In this document: positions 36,736 through 47,932 of the stretch, piece after piece
How the letters are laid out: every line of letters starts with the position of its first letter
Numbering within the stretch: position 1 is the first letter of the stretch
Assembly (NCBI GenBank): GCA_033002965.1
Contig: JAURVB010003128.1
Location: forward strand, 62,001-126,000
Source of the DNA: Piper betle
Taxonomy: Eukaryota; Streptophyta; Magnoliopsida; Piperales; Piperaceae
DNA: 64,000 bases
Direction of reading: 5' to 3'
The notes under the pieces: model-generated
Database searches by the model: none
Told to the model about the DNA's origin: nothing
Seen by the model: the letters and a program-made list of their open reading frames with translations, nothing else
Program-made: the position numbers and the translations under genes

Positions 36736-38139
36736 ATAATGCGCTGCATGCCTTTTGCAGTGCATCAAGGAGAGCCGCTGGATCAAATCCAGCGGCTCTC
36801 CCTTATTCCAACCCCCTCCCCACCGTTCGTCACCGCCCTTGCCACCACTACCCTCCCCACCCTTGCCACTGCTCGTCGAAGTGGCAGGGACCGCCCCGCC
36901 ACCACAACCCATGCCACCACCACTCTCCCACCACCGCTGCCATCGCCCGCCATAATGGCCGGGCCTGCCCTGCTTTCCGCCGCTCCCCCCACCGACCCCA
37001 CTCCGCAGCCGTCGTCCCCGTGCGTATTCACTCACCCCCGCCTTATGGATATCGTCGTCCACCATGTCACCACTGCAGCGACAGCACTGGCCAACGGGCA
37101 GCTGGCGGTGGCGCGACAAAACAGAGGTAGGGGGAGAAGGAAAGGGCAATGACAATTTCGTAATAAAAATTTGACTCGTTTCCTATTTAAGTTAATATTA
37201 CAAATTAATTTTTTTAAAAATAAAATAATTTAAAAATAAAACTTGACTCTGCTCTCGACTCAAGTTAATATTACAAATTAAATTTTAAAAATAAAAATAA
37301 TTTTAAAATAAAAACTTAACTTGCTCCTGACTCGTGTCAATATTACAAAATAATTTTTAAAAAAAATAAAATAATTTTAAAATAAAAACTTGAATCGCTC
37401 TCGACTCGAGTCAATATTATGAAATAAATTTTAAAAAAATAAAATAATTTCGTAATATTTAGTGAATCAAGTTTTATTACAAATTATTTTATTTTTTTAA
37501 AAAATAATTTTGTTAATTGACTTTAGTCGGGAGCAAGTCAAGGTTTTATTTTAAAATTATTTTATTTTATTTTTAAATTTAATTTGTAATATTAACTCAA
37601 ATCGAGAACGAGACAAATTTTTATTACAAAATTGTCATCGCCCTTTCCTTTCCCCCTACCTTTGTTTTGTCGCGCCACCACTGGTGACCTCGACACTAGC
37701 CGCCCACTGGCCACTGTTGTTGCCACGGTGGTGGCAAGGCAAACTATGGGGAGACGACGACGTCCACGAAGGGGGGGTGGGGGGAGGCAATACGGCTAAG
37801 GGCGGCGGTTGTGGGCAGGGCCAGTGGTGGTGGTGCCAGGGGAGGGCTCGGCCGCAGCGACGAGCGGTGACAAGGGTGGTGGTGGCATGGGTGCGTGGCA
37901 GGGGCAGTCCCTGTCGTTGTGGCAGGCAGTGGGGGGAGGAGGGTGGGGCGGTCCGACTGCAGTAGTAGGCAATGGCGGGAGGAGGGTGATTGGGGGCTGT
38001 CCGGTTGCAGCTGAGCGGGGCTGGCGGTGATGGGGGGGGTGGGGGTGGGGGTTGGAATAAGGGAGAGCAGCTGGATATGATTGAACAGCTCTCCTCTGAT
38101 GCAGTGCATGAGCTGTAAAAGGTATCTTGCGCATCATTG
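36736..38139. mobile_element. Foldback-type element with roughly 480-bp inverted arms
   Basis: The left arm (36736 to about 37200) and right arm (about 37580-38139) are inverted copies. The outer ends pair AATGCGC..GCATGCCTTTTGCAGTGCATC with GATGCAGTGCATGAGCTG..AAAAGG..GCGCATCATT. Further in, both arms have GGAGAGC.GCTGGAT and TTATTCCAACCCCC; the inner edges pair GGTGGCGCGACAAAACAGAGG with its complement at 37660-37680. The centre is AT-rich with repeated CTCGACTCGAGTCAATATTA words. The element is flanked by (TA)n on both sides. No transposase is present. The long GC-rich open frames here are mirror images of one another and not genes. Class unclear: foldback or long-TIR Mutator-like. Confidence 0.75.
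36770..36800. repeat. Perfect 14-bp-stem hairpin in the foldback terminus
   Basis: GAGAGCCGCTGGAT, a 3-base loop CAA, then ATCCAGCGGCTCTC. A weaker version lies in the right arm, and a related hairpin (GTTGGAT/ATCCAAC) occurs at 40391-40413. Confidence 0.9.
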
Positions 38140-38829
38140 ACTTTATATATATATATATATATATATATTATACGGAGAGGTGCTTAACGTAGGCCTAGAT
38201 GGTGCCGGTTTGAACGGCTATAATGGTACCAATGAATTGACTATATTTATTTATGGCTCACGTTAATTATATTTGATTTAGTGTTTGAAAACGGTACTAA
38301 CCTAAAATTCTCTTAGTCGCATTGCTTGATTGCATATTTCGTTGGTCCATATATTGCTTGTTGGTAATATTGGCATTTGTATACAATCGTATTTCAATTT
38401 GCTTGTTTATATTCGAGACGTTCTATCAATTTAGAATAGAACTGAAAGATTGCCTGCAAATTAAAATCATTAGTTGTTTATTCTCGACATGTGTTTGGCT
38501 TCAGATTGAATGTTGGAGATCATGATTACTATACATTTGAATATTGCCCTCATAATTCGCCCAGGTTCTTGGTTTTGTGGGTGGATACAAATTTCATGAA
38601 TTTTCTTTTGTTTTTATTAGTTTTTCCAAGAATGTGGATATATAATTAGGGGAATCATATTTTAGAGTGAAGTGCTGTAATATTGATCATTAGTTTTTCA
38701 GTCGGAAATTTTGATTAATTTCTTGTTTGTAACAATTAATTAGGGCGTCTTGTAGCATACAAGCGATCATTCGGTTTGCTAATTTAGGGGTAATTTATTA
38801 TCAGTTTGCCTCAAAACTAGAAGAGTACT
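38140..38829. other. AT-rich spacer
   Basis: Starts with (TA)n beside the foldback element. No gene or repeat boundary recognised after it. Confidence 0.5.
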
Positions 38830-40450
38830 AATTTGTGCTATGCCCCCGGCCCCCGCCCGACGGCCGCCCCATGCACCCGTCCCGCCGGCCGCCCATGCAC
38901 CCGCCCGCGGCCGCCCTTGCCCCCGCCCTTGCCCCGCCCTGCAGGCGGCCCCGCCGCTGCCTTTGCCCCCACCGGTCTCCCCTACCCCCGCCCGACGGCC
39001 GCCCCATGCCCCCATCCCGTCGGCCGCCCCTGCCCCCAGCCCTGCAGGCCGCCCCGCAGCTGCCTTTGCCCCTGCCGGCCTCCCCTGCCCCCGCCCCCGC
39101 TCGCCCGCCCGCCGGCCGCCCCATGCCCCCGTCTCGCCGGCCGCCCCTTCCCCTGCCCCGCAGGCCGCCCCGAGATAGAGTCAATATTATAAAATAAATT
39201 AAAAAAATAAATTTTTTTAATAATAAATACTTGATTCGATCTCGCACGAGATCGAGTCAATATTACGAAATAAATTAAAAAAAATAATTTTGTAATAAAA
39301 ACTTTATTTGATCTCACACGAGATTGGTGCCGCACATTTCCCAACAGGCCCATCTAGCCCCGAGGAGGCAACATTGTTGGCCAACGGGCTGCCAGCGACA
39401 AGGTCACCGGCAGGGGGTGGCGCGCCTAAACAAATGAGGAAGAAACAGGGGAGAGTATTTTGGTAATAAAAATTTTACTCAATCGAACTCGAGTTAATAT
39501 TACAAAATAATTTTTAAAAAATAAAATAATGTCATAAAAAAATTTGACTCGATCTCGACTGGAGTCAAATTAATAGTATTGAATAAATTTTTTAAAAATA
39601 ATTTCGTAATAAAAACTTAATTCGAGTCGGGATCAAGTCAATGATATGAAATAAATTTAAAAAATATAAAATAATTTTGTAATAAAAACCTGACTCGATC
39701 ATGTGCGGGACCGAGTCAAGTTTTTATTACAAAATAACTTTATTACCGAATAAAATTTTATTACAAAATAAATTTTAAAAAAATAAAATAATTCTGTAAT
39801 AAATTATTTTAACTCGAGTCGGGATCGAATAAAGTTTTTATTATGAAAGTCGGAGTTACCATAGTCGTTCTACATCACTGCTTTGATAATCGCCATCACT
39901 GCACTGATGCCCCTGAATATTCGGAGCTATCATAGTCGAGATCGAGTCAAATTTTTATTACGAAATTACCATCTCCCGTTTTTATCCCTTGTTTCTTCCC
40001 TCCTCCCGCCGCGCGACCTCGCTGTGGGCCGGCGGGTAGACACCTTGACACTGCTGGGCGGGGGCGGGGGAGCTGTAGCGCCGAGCGAGGCCAAGAGGTG
40101 GAGGCCGTGGTGCGACCAGGATGGTAGGGGCAGTAGCGCGGCGACTAGGGGCAGGGCAGGGGGCGCGGGCGAAGCGACTGGAGCCAGGGCAAGGGGTGGC
40201 GGGGCGGGGGTAGGGGGTGGCAGGGAGGCGAGGGAGGTGTGCGAGGCGGCTGGTGCAGGGGCAAGGGTTGGCAGGTGAGGCAGGCAAGGCAAGGGCAGGC
40301 CTGCGGGGCGGGTTCAGGGGCGACGGGCAGGTGGGGGCCGGGACGGTCTACAAACAGAGGCGGGGGTGTGTTTTTGGCTGATCGATCTAGGCTGTTGGAT
40401 CGAAATCCAACGGCCCGGATACGATATGTTACATATACACTGCCAATTAA
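38830..40450. repeat. GC-rich/AT-rich compound repeat, probably a second foldback-like element
   Basis: 38840-39178 is a C-rich tandem-like array (CCGCCC, CGGCCGCCCC, repeated CCCCATGC..CCC). 39180-39960 is an array of about 60-90-bp AT-rich units, each with a GATCGAGTCAA.ATTA core. 39350-39480 and 39940-40060 are inverted copies of each other (GAAGAAACAGGG against CCCTTGTTTCTTC with a shared boundary). 40080-40340 is G-rich, mirroring the left C-rich side. A hairpin like that of the foldback element lies at 40391-40413, followed by (TA)n. The proline/glycine-rich open frames are compositional artefacts. Confidence 0.55.
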
Positions 40451-40599
40451 GGCAGCATATAGCAATATTTTCGTGTGTATATATATATATATATATATAA
40501 CCCATAGAAGCTTCTTTCTACCGAGCAGTACTACTGAAACAAACATGATCCAGACACAAATGAGAACGAAACCTTTTCCTTTCTGCCTAGTAACCATTG

Positions 40600-40860
40600 C
40601 TAATTGTTATGGGTCGCATAGTTGGTAACGGCCATGCTGCCCTCGGAGATGGCATGCTTACCAAGCTCTCCGGGGAGAACGAGGTGTACAGCGTCCTGTT
40701 TGTCCCTCCAAGACAATGACGATTTGTTCACGTTCTTGGACAGCCAGGCAGCCTCGCCGGCTAGGCGCTCGAACATGTTCCACATGAAGGCGTTGAGCAC
40801 CGCCATGGCCTTGGATTAGATGGCCAGCTCCGGGCGCACCTGCTTCAACACCATAAACAG
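40600..40860 (-). pseudogene. H2B: Histone H2B pseudogene (C-terminal two-thirds)
   Basis: The minus strand reads VLKQVRPELAI, stop, SKAMAVLNAFMWNMFERLAGEAAWLSK, KQDAVHLVLPGELGKHAISEGSMAVTNY. This follows the H2B histone fold and C-terminal helix (VLKQVHPD, SKAM, FEKLAxEA, [21 protein letters not shown] in typical H2B). The N-terminal tail is missing, a stop interrupts at 40816-40818, and several basic or conserved positions are replaced. It is therefore a decayed gene fragment embedded among repeats, possibly a retrocopy or a transduplicated fragment. Confidence 0.85.
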
Positions 40861-40879
40861 ATACCTACTATATCCTCTC

Positions 40880-41400
40880 ACCCCTTCCTCCGCATGGCTC
40901 CTCCCTCTCCTCTGTATTCTTCCCTTTTTCTTTTCCACTTCTTCCTGACCTGTAGTAGTACTGTTTTTCTTCTTCTTTTTCATTCTGTTCTCTCTCTCCG
41001 TGACTTCTTCCGGTCCCTTGTTTGCTTCTTGTCCCCCACCACCACCCCATGGCTCTCTCTTCTATTCATTTTCCTCTCTTTTTCTTCCCTTCTTCCTCAT
41101 GATCTGCAGTAGAATGTTTTTTCTTAAGATTCTTCCAGAGTCTCAGGTCCTAGAGGTGCATGATAAATGTCACCAAAGCCTACAACTGTGGAAGATTCTC
41201 CTTCATGCAGCTCTCCTTCTTCATGACTTCTTCGTCCTCTGGTGCCTTACTTATTCCTTGTCCCCCTACCACGGCATCTTCATGACTGCCTCTCTTCATC
41301 TTTCTCTCTTTTTTCTTCCGCTCTTCCTCATGGCCTACGACTCTCTGCCCATGACTTCTTCCTCCGGACACTTGTTTGCTTCTTGTCTTTCTTCGCCCAT
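40880..41400 (+). repeat. Pyrimidine-rich degenerate repeat
   Basis: Recurrent strings include TTCTTCCGGTCCCTTGTTTGCTTCTTGTC / TCCTCCGGACACTTG..CTTCTTGTC split versions, and CTCTCTTTTTCTTC..CTTCTTCCTCATG near 41075-41102 and again near 41300-41332. Roughly two to three imperfect units of about 230 bp. No gene is supported, although the plus strand stays open for long stretches because of the CT bias. 41401-41972 shows no further gene. Confidence 0.5.
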
Positions 41401-41972
41401 GTTTAGCTTTGCTAACATCGACTGTTTATTCTCTTGGCGGAATAAACTTTGCCGCATTCGCGGAACAAAGACTCGTATGATCAACTCATTCGATTTACAG
41501 GAGCTCTGTTAGCTAAACCATGAGCCAAAACAATAAAATAAAATAAAAACCAAATGTTTAATAACAAATTCTTGATTTCCCCACCATTTCACCAAAATCG
41601 TCGCAAAACACTGTCTAAAGCTGCAGCGCTACCAAACTATCGCATCATAAAAATATAAAAACGGAACCATTAGCCTCAAGAAGAAAAAAATTATTAAAGA
41701 GGCATTACCCTCTTTAGCCACAATCAAGCGAAGACGCAGATGACCAAATTTTGCAGTTCCCAGTAAAATATGGTACACATAAAGATGTAATGAAGCGGGT
41801 GATGTTCATGAAGACGTAGAGACTTCTAGCCCAAGTTCTCGAATACAATAGGATAGCGAGCCAAAAGAATTCACATAATAATAACTTTTCGACTGATACA
41901 ATATATGGCCTAGCATGAACAATAGAGGAAATTGAAATGAGTCGACAAAGGCAGGTAACATACTGTTTAAGG

Positions 41973-43605
41973 TTAATCGTACATCCCTTCCTGCTCCCAT
42001 ATATCAACGAGAAAGTCTATCATCTCCTGCAAAATACAAATGTAGCAAGATGTATCACATGTTTATAAAATAGGAAATCAACAAGTAACTGTGATAAGAG
42101 AAAAATTATCTCACAGGAAGAGGGATTGGCTGCGCAAAACGTTTATTTGTTCCAAGCAAACTCTCGTAAGTTGCATTCCAGCTGCATATAAACAAAGTTC
42201 TAACTAAGAAATAGGAAGCCATACAAAAAGCATATCCATATATTTCAGCGTGCAACCAGAAAATATAAATAAATTGAAGAGAAAATTACAAAAGTAGAGA
42301 CTGTAAAGAGTGGAGACAAAACAGCAAGCTGAGGAGTGTAAGGTGGCATTTCTGTTGGACAACCTACAGTTTGGTAATAGCAAAGCTTTTGTTCCTTTGA
42401 TTTTTGCATTTTCAATATTGGCCATGTAGGAGTCTCTGTCTCCACAGCTCGAGTCTGTTTCACAAGGTTCAATGCTAGTCTTTTCATTATTGCCAACGGG
42501 TGGAGAAATAAATGGTTTCTACAAGCTTCTCCCAATGGCTGTCTGTCTTCCTCACAAGCTAAGAGGAGTTGAAAAGGTTTCACATGACAGGGGAAATGGG
42601 TAGAACAGTACAAGGTTTGGGAATTAGTGACCATCTGATCACGAACAAGAAAATTTCCCATAAAAACCATAGTCTTTATTTTCCAAGGAGATGGCACAAC
42701 AAAGAAAAGTGCCAAACAATAAGGCCACCATAATCTTTAGGAGAGGAAATACACAATCTACCTCTAAGAGGAGTTAAAAAGATTATCGTTACAAGGGAAA
42801 TGAGAGCTCTCATACCACACAAGGTTTAGAAATAGGCAATTATCTGATAATCAGCAAGTAATCACGCATAAAAACCATATAGCCTTTATTTTCCAAGGAA
42901 ATGCAGTAGTAAAAACAAAGAGCCAAATAATGAGATCATTATCAAGTACATATCAGATAAAAAATGTATGAATCATGAAAACTGTTCATTCATTAGGATA
43001 TAAATATGGAAATTAGTAGATGGTATTATTAAATTCGAAGAAGGTCTATTTTCTCAATTGTAAGATTTTTTGACTCCCAATAGTAATGACAAAGGGTACA
43101 TCCTTCATAATTTGAGGACACATACTCACAACGAAAAATGGGAGACAATATTTTAGTCGATGAGAAATACACAACAAAATTCAATGTGACATTATAAGAT
43201 TAAATAGGTAATTAATTATTCACTGGCAAGTCTTAATATGCAAAACAGAGTGAAAATACCTTATTCTAGGTTCCAGGTCCTGTTGTGGGCAGTTATTCAC
43301 CTTTTGATCCCCTAACCACTGCTGCCTTGTTTGGTTCCAGAGGAGAAGACCTAAAAGTCTCGCAATGTAACGATCACCCTTAGATTGCATAAGTCAAAAA
43401 GAAGATAATTGCAAACAAAGAAACCTGTACTCACCGTGATTAACAAATTCATTTTCGTTTTTTGTGCTGCTTGGACCATTATTAAGATCATGTTGCTCAA
43501 CGGAGGTGCTTACCGATGACACACTTCTTTGGGACACAAATGCAGTATTATCCATCTCATATGCACTAAAATTCCAAGATTCAGGCTGCCACAATTTTGG
43601 TCTTC
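41973..43605 (-). CDS. Gag1-like clamp (DUF4050-type) domain protein, C-terminal four exons
   Basis: Minus-strand exons: 43435-43605 (RPKLWQPESWNFSAYEMDNTA, QRSVSSVS, ENEFVNHG), 43260-43350 (LLLWNQTRQQWLGD..EPRIS), about 42115-42183 (WNATYESLLGTNKRFAQPIPLP) and 41973-42026 (EMIDFLVDIWEQEGMYD, stop). All junctions have GT-AG and join in phase. The LLWNQxRxxW block, a PIPL motif and a final DFLVDxWExEG are the hallmarks of the DUF4050/Gag1-like clamp family, found in fungi and plants; the plant function is unknown. The N-terminal exon with the start codon lies upstream (43606-44350) but could not be fixed. No frameshift was seen, unlike several neighbours. The intron between the third and second exons is about 1.1 kb and contains a diverged tandem duplication. 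Confidence 0.75.
42559..42945. repeat. Diverged tandem duplication of about 205 bp in an intron
   Basis: Both units start CTAAGAGGAGTT and share ACAAGGTTT, CATAAAAACCATA and CTTTATTTTCCAAGGA, then an AAAG.GCCAAA.AAT string, with many substitutions between. It lies in the intron of the Gag1-like clamp gene. Confidence 0.7.
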
Positions 43606-45690
43606 CTTTTTCTTACATATAATGTCTTAGAATCTCAAAATTTTTGATGCTTCACCTACTGCAATAAGAACAGTAAAGTTACAACAACGTTCTAAGACGA
43701 ATCCCAATGAGAACCACAAAATTGAGCCCTAGAAGGATATCTGCAAGCACTTAAATACGAATTACCAATGGAAAATCATAGCTTTCAAATCTTTGCACCT
43801 CCATGTAAATTCAACTAAAAACAAAAACAGGTCACCAAATAAAATTCAACTATGCAAGGGTTAAACAATCATTCATAATCCTATTGATTCATATCAACAA
43901 AGCATGATTGTTACCGTACTCTAATCACACAAAATTCCAGATCAACAAACAACATGGGTAAAAAAACTAGAACATCACCCGAAAGAAAAAAGCTTTCAAC
44001 ATAATAAAACCAGTCTTCCCCTCTTCTTTCCCCCTTAAAATTAAAAAAAAGAAAAAAAGCTCGACAAATAAGTCAGCCGGAGTCAAACTCTCCAAGCAAA
44101 ATGCATCCCGGCAATAACTGTTCTCAACCATGCAAGGCACCACAAAATAGGCAAAATCCAACACACAGACCATCGAAACAAAATCAGAACATCACAAAGG
44201 AGTAGAGAACATGAGCTCAATCAAAACAGAGAGAATGAGGGAGCAACCAGCACCCATGCATGCAAAGACTCCAGCTTTCCCAAAAAGCATCAATCGAAGA
44301 GCTTAGCCGGAGATCGTCGGAAAAGAGCGGCCGATGCATGCGCTAAGAGCCGCCAAGATCCATCAATGGGAGGACGAGAACGAAATCGGACAAGGAAGGA
44401 AGACGATCCACGGGAGAGGGTCCAATCTTCGACCGCGGTAGGTTCCATTTTTATTTATATGTATTCATACGAACCGTTCTGGATAAGGGATAAGATCGTA
44501 CAGTCGGGCCATGCGTGGTTCGGACAGCAATCTTCATTGACTCCTAAAGAGTAAAGATTAGACACGGGTGACGAACGGGCCGAATAAATCTAGCCGATTG
44601 GGGAAGTATTTGTAATCGATTTTAATTAATTTATAAATTTTAAATAAAAATAAATTAAATATAAATATTTTTTCGATCAATTGAACGGCTAATAAAAATT
44701 ATAAATTAATAATAATATTAGTGATATTTTAAAATTTATTACTACATTATCATGAAAAATTATAAAATCTCGTGCATGTTTAAGTATTAAACTTTTTCAT
44801 AGCAATCTAATGTTTTCTTTATTTAAGTATATTTTAAAATAGTAATTTTAATTTTCTAATGTTAGCTGACATGAGGGTTATTAATAAAAAACGAAAAAAA
44901 TAGTGATTTTATAAAAAAAGTTTTGTATGAAAATAATATGTTTTATAATCGGAGTAATGATTTGACAATACAAAAAGATAAAATTAAAATAAGATAATAA
45001 TTTGACCGAATTTTAATTGTGATAAAAAAAACCTTAAAAAAATTGATTTTGAAAGTTTGAGTTTTTATACAAGGTTAATTAGACGGATATAAACAGTAAC
45101 TTATACAACTTTCCGTCAATGCCTACCCCTAACTATTGATCTATAATCCACTCATTTGATAACAAGAATTTGATTTAACCATTTAGTGCATTGAATTTAA
45201 ATTACTATATATCGGGTGGATCAATGCCCACCATTACCTCTAGATTAGGAGCCTAGGGTCTACCCATTTGAATTTAGATTAATATCCATTAACAAGGTGG
45301 TATATACCCTAAAAAAATTGTTGCTATTTAAATTCATCTTAATTTGATATGTATTAAAATTTTCCTATATTTCATAGAATAATTATTTTGTTTGATTTTT
45401 ATATATTAATTGTCAGATGTTATTTTATATAACTTGTTGATATTTTTTAAATACTTTGATTTTTTTACTAAAATAATATTTAAGCCCACGATATAAATTA
45501 AAATTATTGTTCGAGATACGATAGTTTTTTTACTAAATTATTATCCATGTAATAATTACTTCGATAATCTTCATACAAAACGCTCATAAAATAATTAAGA
45601 AATATTTCTTGGGCCAAAGGTAAAAGAATGTAGACCATCCACGAATCCATCCAGAGTTACCGGCCCACCTTCCAAGTGGTTCGGTTTCCA
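43606..45690. other. Spacer: 5' region of the clamp gene, then AT-rich sequence
   Basis: 43606-44420 likely holds the unseen first exon, 5' UTR and promoter of the Gag1-like clamp gene. 44580-45590 is AT-rich with no recognised gene. Confidence 0.4.
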
Positions 45691-45699
45691 CCCGGCCCA

Positions 45700-47373
45700 T
45701 TCACGTCGCCAAGCGGCTCTCCCTCGCCGGCCGTCTAACCGAGCATCGGAAGCTGGTGGAGTCCATGGAGTCGGGTGAGTTCCCCGGCGTGATTCCTCCG
45801 GCGCCGATGAATCGGCTAAGATGGTGTTCTGCAGCAGGTGATGTTGGCTCTTGCGTTGCTTTATTTGATCGCCTTGCTGAGGCTGCCGTCTGCAGCCATC
45901 GCCGGCATCCTTCCACGGAGTCGTACAACGTGATGGTGAACCTGTATGCCAAGAGTGGGCAGGACTCGTCGGTTGCTTCTCTGTTTTTGCGATTGGTTGA
46001 CGAAGGTGCGCTTCCGAATTCCAGAACTTACACGATTGTGATTGAGCATTTGGTCGCCGGGGGGAAGGTGGATGCTGCAATGGCTGTTTTTGCCAAATTG
46101 CCCAGCATGCGGATTCGTCGAACCGCACGACAGTATTCAGTTTTAATTGATGCTCTTTCTGCGAATGAATCTTTTGGTGTTGGTAAGGATCCATTGCATG
46201 AGATGCGAAGAGATGGGATCCTTCTTGGTCGTAGTCTCCACTTAGCTGTCTTAAAGCTCAAAGAAGCTGGGTTTGTTGCAGAGATTGAGGATTTGGTTCG
46301 AGAGCTTGAGCCGAATGAGAGGATTGGTAGTGTAGGTGGGTATTTGGTGTCTAATGGTGACGATGAGAACGAAGAAGATGAAGTAGAGGCCATGGAAGAG
46401 AATGAAGGTGACAGTGCTAGGATTGATGTGATTCGGTGGAAGCCATGGTTGGATCCCAGTGCTCTTGCCAGCTCTTTGAGTAACTGGGGACCGGATGAGG
46501 TTTCCGTGCTTGAGGATGCCTGCTTCATCTGGACACCAGATTGGTGAGAAAGATTCTTCGTGGTTTTCGGAAGTCGGATGCAGCTTGGCAGTTCTTTCTC
46601 TGTGTGTCAAGGCAGCCTGGTAGGTTTGTCCATGATGTCTACACTCTGTCAAGGCTGATTGCAATACTAACCCGTGATGGCTGTGTCGAGCATCTTAATC
46701 GCCTAATTTTGAAGATAAAGCGGGAAGGGACTCATCTTTCATTCTCTACACTGGCCTCGGCGATCGATTTGTATGGATTGTCCTAGAATGCTGATGCTGC
46801 TAGTGCAGTGTTCAAGCAGGTTCAGTCTATTTGTGGGAAGTTGTCTAAATTTCATCTGTCGTTGTTGTACTCTTCACTCTTGCGCACTCTAGTGTTGTGC
46901 GGGAGGAGTTCGGAAGCTATGGATTACCTCGATGAGAAGATACCGTTGGGGGTCATACATGACGTTCAAACATATAGTTGGCTAATGAAGTTCTTTGCAC
47001 TTGAGGGGGATCCTAGAGCAGTTCAACAATTGATTGGCATGGTTAGGAAGTGCAGAATGGAGGTGGATGCCTACATGTATCAGATTCTCATCCGGGCCTA
47101 TTGCAAAAAGAAAATGCCTGCACTTGCTTTGCGAGTGTTTGATGACATGTGGATAAGGGGGCTTGAACCGGATATGGTCACGAAAAATTTGCTTGCCAAC
47201 ACTTCGTGGAAGGATGGGAAGTTGAGGGAGGCCACACGGATAGAAGAGATGTGCGAAGAAGTTGGTGGATTGCAGTGACCGGGCATGTGTGGAATGTGAG
47301 CCTTAATGACTTGAAAGAAATTCGTAGTTTATATGGTTGCATTTTGGCAGACGTTGGCGAAATTTGCAGCTAA
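45700..47373 (+). pseudogene. Pentatricopeptide repeat (PPR) protein gene with broken frame
   Basis: Plus-strand PPR protein, intron-less as is usual for the family. The frame is open from about 45700 (PIHVAKRLSLAGRLTEH..) without a clear ATG until 45765. Helical repeats include ESYNVMVNLYAKSGQDSSVA, RTYTIVIEHLVAGGKVDAAM and, later, QTYSWLMKFFALEGDPRAV and DAYMYQILIRAYCKKKMPALA. The frame changes at about 46540 (CCAGATTGGTGAG, one T short of an open frame), meets an in-frame TAG at 46784, and changes again near 47275, after which GHVWNVSLNDL runs to a stop at about 47373. PPR proteins bind organellar RNA. Two of the three faults are single-base and one is a single substitution, so this could be a recent pseudogene or an imperfect assembly of a working gene. 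Confidence 0.75.
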
Positions 47374-47536
47374 CACCGGACAATGTTTCATCAATTTTCA
47401 GAATGGATTATATGCCTATATCTAATGCTACCTAAAAAACGGAAGTAGGTTTATGTTTTTAGTTATGTATAATTAGTAAATATACTCCTTCGATATCTGC
47501 AAATTTTTATTCGACCTTTGTTGTCTCGATCGACAT

Positions 47537-47731
47537 TATTGGGTTTGTCTTACATCGGTCGTAGAGGTTATTGGTGACTTGTATATAGGCCAATGAGAAA
47601 ACCCTATTCCTTAAGTTAACTTTTGATTAAGAGAGCCCGTGACACCTATTATGAGTTTTTTCGTTGTTTAAAGTCCCTTTTGGGCCCAACAATGGTTTTG
47701 AAACTTGGGTGGGAGCCCAAAGGGCCCAACA
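47537..47731 (+). repeat. 5' LTR of the TRIM
   Basis: Contains TCGGTCGTAGAGG, GGTGACTTGTATATA, GACACCTATT and AAAGTCCCTTTTGGG, all repeated in the 3' LTR. About 195 bp. Confidence 0.8.
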
Positions 47732-47932
47732 AGTAGTATCAGAGCCAAGTTTGAACCGGGTTTGCCTACACCGTTTATTGTTGTTTCCTTCATAGGTTCT
47801 ACCTGATGATTTGAAGAAAGTTTGCTAGGTAGGTGTTGCCTAATTTAAAGGGATAAGTGTGTGCTGTCTGATTTAAGAGGAGCGTGTCAGACAATGATGG
47901 CTTCGGGCTACGCCCGATATGTGAAGGGGAGT

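Noticed and set aside
36715..37152. Pro/Thr-rich and Gly-rich open frames of 130-146 residues
   Set aside because: Arms of the foldback element; the mirrored arm at 37680-38137 gives the complementary set.
38828..39353. Pro- and Gly/Arg-rich frames of 110-140 residues resembling extensin or Gly-rich proteins
   Set aside because: Produced by a CCGCCC-type array open on both strands; no signal peptide or conserved motif.
42245..42715. 156-residue minus-strand open frame
   Set aside because: Lies inside the intron of the Gag1-like clamp gene and covers a tandem duplication; no domain.
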